Source of the DNA: Deltaproteobacteria bacterium
GTDB taxonomy: Bacteria > Bdellovibrionota > Bdellovibrionia > JABDDW01
Length of the DNA: 55,238 nucleotides
Direction: 5' to 3'
Assembly (NCBI GenBank): GCA_013287405.1
Contig: JABDDW010000001.1
Coordinates: forward strand, 1 to 55,238
The notes below the pieces were generated by a model, which worked only from the letters and a program-made list of their open reading frames with translations, had not been told where the DNA came from and searched no databases. A program made the position numbers and the translations under genes. Numbering within the stretch: the first letter of the stretch is position 1; each line of letters starts with the position of its first letter. This document shows, piece after piece, positions 1 through 9,182 of this stretch.

Positions 1-2603
1 TCGAGACTTGTTCTCCCCAATTGATAGAGAGCGGCTATCGTCCACCTTCCATTTCCAAAAGTGATCACACGTCCGAATTGTGCTTCTAGATTCTGAAACT
101 TCGCAGCTTTGGTTTTTGTCAGGGCGGCTTCATTTCCACCGCCTCCTAACTGAATGAGTTGATATTCTTTAAGAGCCTGAGTGGCTAAAAGGTAAAGTGC
201 GTGGGCTGCCATTTTCTTGTCTTCGTAGTCTTGGACGCGGGCTTTGGACGCCTGGATCAAATACGGTTTTGCCTGAGGAAATTGGTTTTGCCGATAGAGA
301 GCCAGCCCTAACCAATAATTTCCTTTTAAAGAATTGACGGGGTGAGCAAGGAGAGTTTGTCCTAGTTGGCCCCAATCTTGTCCGAGAGCATATTGTCTTG
401 CGACACTCTCATTGTAACCAGGCCCTAAGTTCCGAAAGTCCTCAGCAGCCTCCTTAGTGTCGCCTAGAAGTTCCCGCATATTTGCCGCGTTTTTCAAAAG
501 CCCATCACTAGCCGGATCTTTCGGATACTTCTTCGCAAAAATTTCAAAATAAGTCGCAGCTCTTCTATAATCTGCAGTATTGAGAGCCATTTGCCCCATG
601 GAGCCAACGACCTCCTTAGCGTATTTTGAATCCCCGTGCTTAGTGAGCAACTCCTCTCCAGGACCGTACATCGCCGGGTCCTTCTTTGCTTTCATTGCGC
701 TGAAGGCCTCATAGAGAGCCGAATCCCCGAGGCTGGTCCCTTTATACTTTGTAGCAAAATCCAACATATGTTTGGCATACTCACGGTTCTTGGGATCGCC
801 AGCCACGTTTTGAACTTTTCGGTACTCGGCCTGCTTCACAACTTCCGCCACGTCGGCCTTAAATTGCGGATTCATCAACCGGGGGTTTGCCATCAAGGCC
901 TTACCAGCTTTGATAATCCCATCGTAATCTTCTCTCTGGTTGTAGGCGTCTAAAATCAAGTTTCCTGCCGTTGTCGCTTCTTTATGGTTGGGGTTAGAGT
1001 TAATAAATGCGAAGAAAAACTTAACGGCATTATTAAAATCTCTTTCGTCGTAATAAGTCCGCGCAATGTTAAAACGGATCATCGGTGAAGCAGGATCTTT
1101 CGGAAAAAGTTTCAAAAATCGTCCGCCAATTTCCCTGAATCCCTCTCGAGACTGAGTGATCTCAAGCTTGGAGTATTTCTCCGGCGTCTTAAGAATCAGA
1201 GCATAACTTTGTATGGCTGAATCAAATAATGATTTCTTGGGACTAGAGACAGAACGAGCGGGGTGCGAGGTCGTCTGTCGCACTATCAAAGCTTCGTAAT
1301 TAAGTCCCGCCATGGCATAACTATGGGCCGCAAAATAGCTTTCAGCCAAATCGAGTGTAAGAGCGTTGGAATTAGAACCATTAGGAAAGAGAACTTGGTA
1401 GTTCTCATAGGCGTGAATTGCTTTTAGATAATCGCTTTCCAATTTTGAACTCTTGGCCTTTTGATGAAGTCGCGTGGCGTAGTCACGTAAATAGACTTCA
1501 TAGTTCTTTTCGATCTTTTGTTTTTCTTTAGCCGTTAGAGTGGCAGAATAGCGACCGCGTATGAGAGTTTGAGTTAAAGGATCAATGAGGTTTTCTAGGG
1601 GATAGAATTTCTTAGTCTCTCGAATTAAAGGGTAAACACTTTCAAAATATTCCATTAGTCTTTCAAGGTTATTGCTAAGCTCTACGAGACGAAAATAAAT
1701 CGGTAAAGTCATGTCGACCTTGTGTTTAAGCATAAGTCTCTTAGCCAATTTATCTAGAACTTTTATAAAGGTCGGTCGATTTGGAGCCAAGCTCTCAAAG
1801 TAGATAAGGGGATTGGCATGAAAAGCATCTAGATTTTTTTCTTCTGAGTAAGGCCAAACAAGTGCAAGAAGGGCGTCTCGTTTTATGTCACTTTTTTTGT
1901 AAAGGTCAGGGAGACCACTCAAGTCCACCTTGCGGTCGATGGTGAGGACCCCTTCAAAAGCAAGTAAAGCATCATGAAACCGATCCATGTTAACGTAACA
2001 CCATCCCGACTTGTATCGCGCAATAGGAATAAAAGGGGAAGGTGGGCCAGCCAAAACAGAACGATAAGTGTCCAAAGCCATCTTAGGGTCTTTTTGTTCT
2101 TCCAAAAAGAAATCTCCAAGAATAACTTGGGTTTCAGAGAAAAATGGAGATTTTTGGAATTCATTTGTCAACCGACGGTACGTCTTGACCATATCTTCAT
2201 AGCTGCCAAGTTCGCGGTACTCATGGGCCATAAAAAAAAGCGCTTTATCTATATTTTCATTTTTAGGAAATGTCTCCATGAAGCGCTGATAGGTCTCGAT
2301 GGCCTGTTTTTTTGCCTTTTTAGCTTCAAAGAAATCAATGTCCTTTATAGCAATATCAGGATTTTGAAGCCGTATCAAAGTTGTGAGATAGCGACTCTTC
2401 TCCACATTCAATTCAGCAAGAACAAAATAGAGATCGGGCAAAAAAGTGACATCCTTGACATCTCTCATTTTCTGACGGGTGACAGAAATAGATTTGTCTA
2501 TTTTAGACAAATCTTCTTTAAGACCGACTATTTCAGGGGTCTCTGGAGCTTTACAAAACCCGACGGAACTCGTGATCAAAATAAAAAAAATAAGGAGTCT
2601 CAC
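1..2603 (-). CDS. Periplasmic TPR protein of a Glt-like gliding/envelope complex, C terminus cut by window edge
   Basis: An open minus-strand frame runs from a GTG at 2603 to the left edge with no stop, so at least 867 residues are encoded and the C terminus is missing. The N terminus is a hydrophobic signal sequence ending near VGFCKA. The rest is mostly helical repeats of TPR type, with spaced Tyr/Ala/Leu positions and stretches such as GRWTIAALYQLGE near the window edge, a pattern I associate with large TPR proteins of myxobacterial/Bdellovibrio Glt machineries (GltD/AgmU or GltE/AglT). The GTG start overlaps the TGA stop of the preceding gene (GTGA), so translation is probably coupled. 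The TPR and secretion calls are firm. The link to gliding rests on the neighbouring barrel proteins and is inference. Confidence 0.7.
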   Translation of the reverse strand, partial: MRLLIFFILITSSVGFCKAPETPEIVGLKEDLSKIDKSISVTRQKMRDVKDVTFLPDLYFVLAELNVEKSRYLTTLIRLQNPDIAIKDIDFFEAKKAKKQAIETYQRFMETFPKNENIDKALFFMAHEYRELGSYEDMVKTYRRLTNEFQKSPFFSETQVILGDFFLEEQKDPKMALDTYRSVLAGPPSPFIPIARYKSGWCYVNMDRFHDALLAFEGVLTIDRKVDLSGLPDLYKKSDIKRDALLALVWPYSEEKNLDAFHANPLIYFESLAPNRPTFIKVLDKLAKRLMLKHKVDMTLPIYFRLVELSNNLERLMEYFESVYPLIRETKKFYPLENLIDPLTQTLIRGRYSATLTAKEKQKIEKNYEVYLRDYATRLHQKAKSSKLESDYLKAIHAYENYQVLFPNGSNSNALTLDLAESYFAAHSYAMAGLNYEALIVRQTTSHPARSVSSPKKSLFDSAIQSYALILKTPEKYSKLEITQSREGFREIGGRFLKLFPKDPASPMIRFNIARTYYDERDFNNAVKFFFAFINSNPNHKEATTAGNLILDAYNQREDYDGIIKAGKALMANPRLMNPQFKADVAEVVKQAEYRKVQNVAGDPKNREYAKHMLDFATKYKGTSLGDSALYEAFSAMKAKKDPAMYGPGEELLTKHGDSKYAKEVVGSMGQMALNTADYRRAATYFEIFAKKYPKDPASDGLLKNAANMRELLGDTKEAAEDFRNLGPGYNESVARQYALGQDWGQLGQTLLAHPVNSLKGNYWLGLALYRQNQFPQAKPYLIQASKARVQDYEDKKMAAHALYLLATQALKEYQLIQLGGGGNEAALTKTKAAKFQNLEAQFGRVITFGNGRWTIAALYQLGRTSL

Positions 2604-4048
2604 TTAACTTTCACGTCCTCCTCACATTGAGATTCAACAAAGACTTTGTAATCCTCAAGTTCGTCAAACCAGATTTCTCCTTCAGCAGTCCAATAAGATT
2701 TATCAAATTTGGTATGAGAAATTTCTTCAGACCGATAGGGCACTTCGCTCTTAGGTTTGATCACTCTTAAGCGGTCGAGTCTCGTCTGATAGTCCAAAAA
2801 CGTCAACTGTTCCTCCCAATCCAAAAGCTGATTAGCTGACTTCCTGACTTTATCCTTGAGGATCCAATCCAGTTGATTTCTGACACGATTCATTTCTAGA
2901 TCGTAGAGGCGTCGCGAGTTCTTTAAAAAAGCATATTGCTCCCAATTGTAATTTTCGAGATCCTTTTTTTCATCCTTAAGACTTTGTAAAAAATTAACCC
3001 ATCTTTCGACTCCTTGATCAAGCACAGAAAGATTGACGAGAACTTGGTCACTTCTCAACTCTGTCCTTTTATGAATATTTTGTATGGAGTTTCTAAAATG
3101 CTTATTAAACTCACCCACCACAGAAAGAGCTGAGTCGTAATAGCAAAGCTCTTTGTACATGAGCATTTTTAAAATATAAGCTTCTGGTGTGCGGGAAGCG
3201 TCAAAATAGGGAGCCTCAAGAGCCACAAGAAGTCCCAGAGCTTTTCCGTAGTCTTTTTGGTAATATTTTGCCCAAGCCCTTTCTAAAAGTATGAGTCCCT
3301 TCTCTCTGGGGCTTAAAGTCACTTTCTTATAAAGTTTGTAGGCCTGAGTGTAATCCCCCTTTTCAAAAATGAGCCTAGCCTGCTGATGCACAGCCTGACC
3401 TTTTATGTCGTCGGGAACAAGATCACTAGAGGCAAGCTTTGAAAATTTCTCCAAAGCTCCACTGGGGTTATCTGCGGCTACGTCTTTGAGAGCGTAATAA
3501 TACCTCAGCTTAAAATCCCAGTACGAGTCTGAATTTATCTTTGAAAAACTAAGGGCACTCCATTTATCGAAACCGTGGAGAAGATCAAAAATCCCTTGCT
3601 GATAGCTTATAAAATCAGACAATCCTTTGGGGAGTGTATCAAATTCAAGATCATTAGCGAGCTCCCCATAAACATAGTCTTCGTCCACAAGACCACTGTG
3701 GGCAATTTCTTCTAGCCCTAGAAGAGCTTGCAGGCCAATGTCTGTTCCTAGGGATTTTTTTAAGACCTCACCTAAGACTTGGGTGGAGAGATATTTAAAT
3801 CCTAGCCCCTTAAGGGCAAGACCAGTTGCGAGTTGCGCTTCACCATTTTCTTGTGAATCTTTTTTTGTGTGCTTAGAAACATCATCAGCTAAAGGTAAAA
3901 TATCTTTATAGTCTTTGTCCTTAAGAGCCAAGTTTACAGTTTCCCAAAAACCTAAATTGATAGGATGATAAGAAATCTCATCAGTGTGCGCCAACTGCTC
4001 CAGTAAGGAAAAAAAGAAAATAATTGTTAGTAGCAATGATCCCCTCAT
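2600..4048 (-). CDS. Exported TPR-containing protein, second TPR member of the Glt-like cluster
   Basis: 482 residues. It begins with a signal peptide (hydrophobic stretch IIFFFSLLEQLAHT), followed by helical repeats resembling TPRs between about residues 60 and 330 (for example GLALKGLGFKYLSTQ and AWAKYYQKDYGKALGLL). The C-terminal third, after about residue 330, is charged and probably coiled coil (many E, K, R, N). Its start codon overlaps the previous stop (ATGA at 4045-4048), and its own stop overlaps the next start, so it sits in a tightly coupled operon of four genes. In Myxococcus, Glt clusters combine barrel proteins (GltA/B/H) with periplasmic TPR proteins (GltC/D/E). By position this could be a GltC/GltE-like adaptor, but I cannot assign it by sequence alone. 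Confidence 0.65.
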   Translation of the reverse strand: MRGSLLLTIIFFFSLLEQLAHTDEISYHPINLGFWETVNLALKDKDYKDILPLADDVSKHTKKDSQENGEAQLATGLALKGLGFKYLSTQVLGEVLKKSLGTDIGLQALLGLEEIAHSGLVDEDYVYGELANDLEFDTLPKGLSDFISYQQGIFDLLHGFDKWSALSFSKINSDSYWDFKLRYYYALKDVAADNPSGALEKFSKLASSDLVPDDIKGQAVHQQARLIFEKGDYTQAYKLYKKVTLSPREKGLILLERAWAKYYQKDYGKALGLLVALEAPYFDASRTPEAYILKMLMYKELCYYDSALSVVGEFNKHFRNSIQNIHKRTELRSDQVLVNLSVLDQGVERWVNFLQSLKDEKKDLENYNWEQYAFLKNSRRLYDLEMNRVRNQLDWILKDKVRKSANQLLDWEEQLTFLDYQTRLDRLRVIKPKSEVPYRSEEISHTKFDKSYWTAEGEIWFDELEDYKVFVESQCEEDVKVK

Positions 4049-4704
4049 TTAGTCTTTGAATCTAAATCAAAAGCCCAACCGGCAGTAATAGCAACGTTAT
4101 TATTTGTGTATCCGTTTGGAAAAACGTAGTCACGAAAATCAAATTTTAAGGATGTTCTCTGCCCTAGAAAATATCTTAAGATGATCCCCGTATCAATAGT
4201 GGGCTGTATCCCACCATAAACAAAGTCAGCTGCCCCCGCTCCAATAACAAAAGTAACTTCTGAGTAGACAATTTTTGAATTAAAAACCAAGTTCTTCATA
4301 TAAAGGGGGCTTAATGCAATATTTGAAGTTACATAATATTGAAGACTGTCGAACAAAGTGGGATTGGCCTGAAAATTATTGATAAGATTGTTTGTTAATC
4401 CAGAGGGAAAGGAAAATGCAAATCCCCCATTTAAAACTTCCCAACCCAAAAAGGTATCAAAGGCATGAGTATAGGAAGCCCCTACAGCTAAATATTTATA
4501 GTAAGGATCTGTCGCTAAAAACGTGCCTTGCAGAGTCACCTCGTTTTTTAAGTAAAATAACTTATTAGCCAGAGGAACTATTTTGGGCACATTATAAAGG
4601 TCATTTTTATCGCTGTAGACTGGAGGTGGGAGGTAGGACTCTGAAGCTCCTAGACATGAAACCGAAATGAAAAAAAGAATTAAAACTTCAATCCGTTTCA
4701 TCAT
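4045..4704 (-). CDS. Outer-membrane beta-barrel protein, GltA/GltB-like
   Basis: I choose the ATG at 4704 (MMKRIEVLILFF) rather than the longer open frame beginning at 4767. It gives a clean signal peptide cleaved near SCLGASE and has an AGGA-containing ribosome-binding site. The product is 219 residues. The mature part shows alternating hydrophobic/polar strands and an AxYxHxFDxxxGWEV block (about residues 70-90) typical of the small myxobacterial-type outer-membrane barrel family, of which GltA and GltB are members. It ends in a strand with aromatic residues. It is clearly related to the upstream gene product (same GASYTHAFD.../GAAYTHYYN... block), so the two are tandem paralogues. It overlaps the upstream gene by about 17 bp. 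Confidence 0.7.
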   Translation of the reverse strand: MMKRIEVLILFFISVSCLGASESYLPPPVYSDKNDLYNVPKIVPLANKLFYLKNEVTLQGTFLATDPYYKYLAVGASYTHAFDTFLGWEVLNGGFAFSFPSGLTNNLINNFQANPTLFDSLQYYVTSNIALSPLYMKNLVFNSKIVYSEVTFVIGAGAADFVYGGIQPTIDTGIILRYFLGQRTSLKFDFRDYVFPNGYTNNNVAITAGWAFDLDSKTK

Positions 4705-5377
4705 CTTTTTCTTTTCCTGCCGGGGGCGTCGAACCACTGTCTCCGAAACTGTAGGAGAGTCCCCCACTGATGTTCATATTGTTTTGAGCTGTGCTAATGA
4801 AATAAAAATGATATCGAACATCCAGTTTTAGCGAAAGCTTGGTTCCAATAAAAAATCTAAAGAAAGTGCCAATATCGGCTTCGTTTGTAAAGCCACTATC
4901 AAACTTCGCAATTCCGCCTCCAACCACCAGGGACGTTTCACCCCGCACGATGGTTGAATCCATAAGAAGGCTTTTACTAAAAAATGGAGTGTAAACAAAA
5001 TTTGTTGTGATCTCATAATCAAGGGTGTTAAACGGATAAGGCGTGGTGGTAAAACTTTGCTGGATCTGAGTTTGCAAACCCGTAGAATAATCCACTGCTT
5101 TAAGAAGATTAACGAGTTCCCAACCCTCGTAGACATTGTAATAATGGGTGTAAGCCGCCCCATAACTCAAATATCGATTAAAGGAGTCTAAAGGAAGATA
5201 CCCAAGACTCGCAGTGACTTCGTCGACGAGATCAAAATTTCTGGTTTGAACTGCAATCACCTTAGGGCTTGATAGATTGGCGTCTGAGGCGGCAAATGTT
5301 GGAGCCGCAACCAGGATGGCCACACAAAAAGATAGAAACCCGCCTATAAAACCACGTTGATAAAATCTAAGCTGCAT
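4688..5377 (-). CDS. Outer-membrane beta-barrel protein, first gene of Glt-like operon
   Basis: 229 residues, with a signal peptide (FLSFCVAILVAAPTFAASD) and a barrel-like mature region. The block YLSYGAAYTHYYNVYEGWE at about residues 70-88 matches the equivalent block of the next gene, and both fit the small outer-membrane beta-barrel family found in Glt clusters. The last 15 residues are charged and outside the barrel pattern (GKEKDDETD). It is the promoter-proximal gene of the four-gene minus-strand operon. The 314-bp region upstream (5378-5691) is shared with the divergent kinase gene. The barrel assignment is good; the Glt assignment depends on synteny. Confidence 0.7.
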   Translation of the reverse strand: MQLRFYQRGFIGGFLSFCVAILVAAPTFAASDANLSSPKVIAVQTRNFDLVDEVTASLGYLPLDSFNRYLSYGAAYTHYYNVYEGWELVNLLKAVDYSTGLQTQIQQSFTTTPYPFNTLDYEITTNFVYTPFFSKSLLMDSTIVRGETSLVVGGGIAKFDSGFTNEADIGTFFRFFIGTKLSLKLDVRYHFYFISTAQNNMNISGGLSYSFGDSGSTPPAGKEKDDETD

Positions 5378-5691
5378 TCTATGATTGTAGAGTCATAACC
5401 CCTTGAATAAAAGAAACTTTTCTCAAACAAGCTAATCGTAAGTCCTGCTTGAAGACTCACGTTCTACCGTTGACGCTCTACAAAGGTTATTCCCGTCGAC
5501 TCCATTTTACCTAGACAAAAGAACAGAAAATAAGAATTGTTTAGTACATTTTACAATACCTTCAAGCAGGAACGGGGCAATTTACCACAGTCTATCTATG
5601 AGCTGGAAATACACCACAAACCGCGGTCAGTAGGAGTGGGCCACTTCTTGCAATTCATAGACGACTTCAATACTAGAAACTTGGGTTTGGA
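5378..5691. other. Intergenic region between divergent operons, with a spaced 12-bp inverted repeat
   Basis: 314 bp separate the Glt-like operon (minus) from the MASE1 kinase gene (plus). The sequence TCCTGCTTGAAG at 5443-5454 recurs inverted at 5560-5571, 105 bp apart. A sigma-54-like element lies at 5637-5652 pointing to the kinase. No RNA gene or small ORF with a convincing ribosome-binding site was seen. Confidence 0.4.
5637..5652 (+). promoter_or_regulatory. Possible sigma-54 promoter for the MASE1 kinase gene
   Basis: TGGGCCACTTCTTGCA has the invariant GG (5638-5639) and GC (5650-5651) separated by 10 nt and a perfect TTGCA -12 box. The -24 box matches only at TGG. Expected transcription start is near 5663, about 30 nt before the ATG. 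This is a motif match by eye. Confidence 0.35.
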
Positions 5692-7266
5692 ATGAAGATA
5701 AACAGGAGCCTTAGCCATTATCTCTTAAAAACTACCATTTTTTTTCTGCTATATTTGATCTCATCTGAGCTCTCTACTCTTTGGCAACCTAATGGAAGTG
5801 CATTGTCACCCCTTTGGGTTCCAAGTGGGCTGGGCCTAGCCTTTTTGTTTATGAACGGCATAGAATACTGGCCCGGTATCTTTGTTGGAACCTATGTTTG
5901 CAAAAGCCTAGTGAACTGTGGTCCGCTTCTCTCACTAGGATTAGGAATTGCTGCTACTTTATCCAGTGTTATCGGAGCCATTTTTCTTAAACGCCTGTCA
6001 TTTAATAATAAACTTGTGAGCCTCCGAGACGTGGTTTCATTGGTGGTCGTGTCCTTTATAGGTTCTACCTTCAGCGCCTTTCTCAGCGTGGCTTCCCTTT
6101 GCCTCGTAAAATTCATAACTCAAAACCAATTCTACAGCTACTTTATTACATGGCTCAATAGCGACACCATGGGCGACATTGTATGCGGATCCTGTATTTT
6201 CATTCTAAGTTCCAAATCGATATCGGAAAAGAGGCCTTGGAAGTTTCTCGAGGGGTCGGCGGCTTCAATATTTTTTCTCTGGATTGCGCTTTCTCTTTTT
6301 TTCCGTGCGCCCGACGCCAGAGCGCCGTTTCCCATGACTTATTTTATTTTTCCTTCACTCCTTTGGATTGCCATTCGATTTGGCCAACTTGGTTCCGTCT
6401 TGGCTTCGACAAGTCTATACCTCATAGGATTTTGCGCCACCGCTTATGGCTTTGGCCCCTTTATGGCTAGTTCCACTAGAGTTGATATTTTTCAATTTCA
6501 ACTTTTTATAGGAATCACAACCACCACCACTTTAGTTGTTGCGGCTTTAGCCTCTCAGACCAAAGATATAATTCATATTAGAGACGAGTTTCTGTCTATT
6601 GCTTCTCATGAACTTAAGACCCCTCTCACTTCCCTTCAACTTCACTTCCACCTCCTAACAAGAATGACCGATCCCAAATTTGCTTCAATCACAAACCACG
6701 AGAAGGTCAAGCAAACCCTCGCGAAAGCATCCACTCAAGTGGACCGGATCACTAACCTCGTCAATGACCTTTTGGACGTAACCCGAATTCAAGCGGGAAA
6801 ACTCAACTTTCGATTCGAAAAAGTAAACCTTCTAAGACTGATGGAAGAGGTTCTAGAAAGATTTTCGGAACAATTAGCCCTAGCACGGTGCAAACTCGAA
6901 GTTAATATTTGTGAGGATATTGTAGGCTTTTGGGACCCTATAAAGATTGAGCAAATTATAGTTAATTTAGTGACCAATGCCATTAAGTACGCTCCTGGGA
7001 GACCCATTGTCATTTCAGCTATGACTGGAGATCGCAATGTCTATCTCACCGTTCAGGATTTTGGACCGGGTATAAATAAAGAAAGCCAACAGCGAATATT
7101 CGATCGTTTTGAAAGAGTCACCAATTCTCAAAATATCGGAGGGCTTGGGCTGGGCCTTTTTATTTCTAGGCAGATCGCTGAGGCCCACCGAGGTAAAATT
7201 CACGTCGTCAGCGAGCTTGGAAAGGGCGCCCGATTTATTTTGGATCTTCCGCTAAACCCCGCCTAA
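5692..7266 (+). CDS. MASE1-domain membrane sensor histidine kinase
   Basis: 524 residues. The first ~290 residues are very hydrophobic, with about eight membrane segments, and contain the MASE1-type opening LWQPNGSALSPLWVPSGLGLA, the membrane sensory domain found in kinases and cyclic-di-GMP enzymes. HisKA follows, with H306 in IASHELKTPLTSL. HATPase_c has its N box near NLVTNAIKYAP, G1 DFGPGI, an F box FDRFERV and G2 GLGLGLFIS. There is no receiver or HAMP domain. It ends cleanly at DLPLNPA. No response regulator is adjacent, so it is an orphan kinase. The catalytic half closely resembles the PAS kinase at 29710-31020, suggesting the two came from one duplicated kinase core with different sensors. 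The signal sensed is unknown. Confidence 0.9.
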   Translation: MKINRSLSHYLLKTTIFFLLYLISSELSTLWQPNGSALSPLWVPSGLGLAFLFMNGIEYWPGIFVGTYVCKSLVNCGPLLSLGLGIAATLSSVIGAIFLKRLSFNNKLVSLRDVVSLVVVSFIGSTFSAFLSVASLCLVKFITQNQFYSYFITWLNSDTMGDIVCGSCIFILSSKSISEKRPWKFLEGSAASIFFLWIALSLFFRAPDARAPFPMTYFIFPSLLWIAIRFGQLGSVLASTSLYLIGFCATAYGFGPFMASSTRVDIFQFQLFIGITTTTTLVVAALASQTKDIIHIRDEFLSIASHELKTPLTSLQLHFHLLTRMTDPKFASITNHEKVKQTLAKASTQVDRITNLVNDLLDVTRIQAGKLNFRFEKVNLLRLMEEVLERFSEQLALARCKLEVNICEDIVGFWDPIKIEQIIVNLVTNAIKYAPGRPIVISAMTGDRNVYLTVQDFGPGINKESQQRIFDRFERVTNSQNIGGLGLGLFISRQIAEAHRGKIHVVSELGKGARFILDLPLNPA

Positions 7267-7409
7267 GTGAGAGATCGACTGCTACCCTCTTTCAAGGGGA
7301 CATTCACTTAAAATTGAGCCTTTGAAATCTTTACTTCCCGATCAATGTAAGGAGTAACAATCCACTCTTTGTCGAAATCATCACCTTGGGATACAGGGTT
7401 AAATTTCTA

Positions 7410-7425
7410 TGGCACTCGCCATGCA
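7410..7425 (+). promoter_or_regulatory. Strong sigma-54 promoter match before the three-gene secreted-protein cluster
   Basis: TGGCACTCGCCATGCA carries a perfect -24 box (TGGCAC), the invariant GG (7411-7412) and GC (7423-7424) exactly 10 nt apart, and a near-perfect -12 box (ATGCA for TTGCA). The predicted start near 7436 leaves a leader of about 40 nt with GGAGG before the ATG at 7475. Confidence 0.55.
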
Positions 7426-7474
7426 TTATTGCGCCAAAGTCCAATATTTTAAAAAATTCACGGAGGTCGTTTAG

Positions 7475-9124
7475 ATGAAATCGCCTTTTCTTGGCTCGTT
7501 GGCGTTAGTCCTTGTCGTATCAATCCCACTCTCAACTTTGGCGCAGACTCCCAATGTTGTTCCCGTCATCAATAATGGAAAGCACGGTGGCGGCACATTT
7601 ATCGGGAACGCCGGTAACTACAATATGGTGGCTCAAGACAACACGTCCACCATGAATAAGATCATCGATAATGCACAACTTAATCAAAAAGCAGACAAAG
7701 ATTACTTGCTCAGTATTGTCGCCAAAATTAACCAAGACTTAAAGGGAATTATCGATATTGGCAATCAGTACAATGCCCTAAGCCAGAAATCTCAATTCGA
7801 AGCTGCGGTTACTATCGGAGATTTTACGAGCCTTGTTCGAAAGGCGAAAGTGGCCTTTCAGAATTTCGATGCAGAATTGGCCACGGAAAGTACGGTCAGT
7901 GTTGAATCTCTTCCCTCTTACGACAAAGCCCAGTCTGGCACAATGAGCGCGACCATCACGCGGCAGGGATATATTAATCTCCAACCTTTAATGGCCAAAG
8001 CTAAAGACCAAAGAGACAAAGTATATGCTGACTTTGCTAATCTTGAGTTTCCTCGAATAGTCGCACCAACAGGTCAACAAGTTAAACTTTTGAATCCAGC
8101 GGATATTAACTTCCCCAAATTTGATAGACCGATCCAGATCATGACGGCAGATCAAATTCAAGACCTCGTCAATCAAATGCAAGAATGGCTCTTACCCGCA
8201 CGTCAAACTCGACAGGTCTTAAATAACTATAATGATAGACTAGTTACCAAATTTAACGACTTCGTCCGCAACTATGGTACAACTCAATGGTTCCGAGGTA
8301 TGAGTGACAATGACCAAAAGGCTTTCACAGAAATCTATAACGATCTCTCCGATGCCCTTCATAGAAAATCCTATCTCCGAAAGAAAACCGGAAGGCGAAT
8401 GGGCGCCCTACAATCCTCTCGAGATACCTTTCCAAAGATGCCAGCACATTTAGAAGATTTTTTCTCTCAACCCATGCTGGCTAAGGGCCTCACTTCGTTT
8501 AACCGACAAGCGGCTTTTGAAGACTCTGATATTAATAATGACTTTGAAACCATTCGTAACTTTGTCGAATTTTATGACAAGAAAGAAATGCCCGTCTTTG
8601 CTAAATCCGAGCAAATTAATTCCTCAAAAAAAGGTTTAGACTTCTCGGCCGAAGCAAGTCTCCTCTCTCGATTTAATTCCGCCATAACCTATATTAGCGG
8701 TCAAAGGCCTGTGGCCCATGCCATGGGCACTCTCATGAGAATGGTCCTCGGTGATGTTCGAGAAGAGAAGTTTCTTCTCGAAGGCAACCGAGACGCTTTA
8801 GCCTCCTATCACAACGCTCGCTATCGTGCGACCAAGGAAGATGCAGATAACGAGAATAAATGGATCTGCCAAAATGACTGGAGTATATCGGCCCAAACCT
8901 TTAATGGTGTTTGTCCCCCCCTCGGTGTGAAGGTTCCACCGCGTAAAACTCCGGGAATAAGTGGAAATTCAATCGTTGAGCTATTCTCGGCTTATCTTAA
9001 CCAAATGGATGTCGAAAAGGCACGGCAAAGCACGGCTGATAACCTACAAGCGCAGATCGAAGCCGCGAATACGGCGAACATGACCCCTCAAGACGTCCAA
9101 GACGAACAAAACGTGTTTAACTAA
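7475..9124 (+). CDS. Large exported protein of unknown function (secreted cluster gene 1)
   Basis: 549 residues, start ATG preceded by GGAGGT. The signal peptide is MKSPFLGSLALVLVVSIPLSTLAQ, with cleavage after LAQ. The mature protein opens with a Gly/Asn-rich stretch (NGKHGGGTFIGNAGNYN), then is soluble and mostly helical, with a Pro-containing region around residues 190-230. A pair of Cys near residues 469 and 481 (WICQND...NGVCPP) could form a disulfide. I recognise no family. It is first of three same-strand exported proteins, separated from the next by an intrinsic terminator-like hairpin. The sigma-54-like element at 7410 suggests regulated expression. Confidence 0.7.
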   Translation: MKSPFLGSLALVLVVSIPLSTLAQTPNVVPVINNGKHGGGTFIGNAGNYNMVAQDNTSTMNKIIDNAQLNQKADKDYLLSIVAKINQDLKGIIDIGNQYNALSQKSQFEAAVTIGDFTSLVRKAKVAFQNFDAELATESTVSVESLPSYDKAQSGTMSATITRQGYINLQPLMAKAKDQRDKVYADFANLEFPRIVAPTGQQVKLLNPADINFPKFDRPIQIMTADQIQDLVNQMQEWLLPARQTRQVLNNYNDRLVTKFNDFVRNYGTTQWFRGMSDNDQKAFTEIYNDLSDALHRKSYLRKKTGRRMGALQSSRDTFPKMPAHLEDFFSQPMLAKGLTSFNRQAAFEDSDINNDFETIRNFVEFYDKKEMPVFAKSEQINSSKKGLDFSAEASLLSRFNSAITYISGQRPVAHAMGTLMRMVLGDVREEKFLLEGNRDALASYHNARYRATKEDADNENKWICQNDWSISAQTFNGVCPPLGVKVPPRKTPGISGNSIVELFSAYLNQMDVEKARQSTADNLQAQIEAANTANMTPQDVQDEQNVFN

Positions 9125-9132
9125 AATTATTT

Positions 9133-9172
9133 TCTGGCTCTTTATAAAGAGGGCCAGATCTTTTTCTTTTTT
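9133..9172 (+). terminator. Intrinsic terminator or attenuator between secreted cluster genes 1 and 2
   Basis: A stem formed by TCTGGC-T-CTTT and its complement ending GGCCAGA (9133-9158) is followed at once by a T-rich tract (9159-9172). The ribosome-binding site of the next gene begins at 9173, directly after the tract. Partial read-through would set a lower level for genes 2 and 3. Confidence 0.65.
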
Positions 9173-9182
9173 GGAGAATTCG

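Noticed and set aside
1974..2630. 218-residue plus-strand open frame opposite the left-edge TPR gene
   Set aside because: It is antisense to a long, well-supported frame with a signal peptide and TPR repeats. Its translation is Phe/Lys/Arg-rich with no domain.
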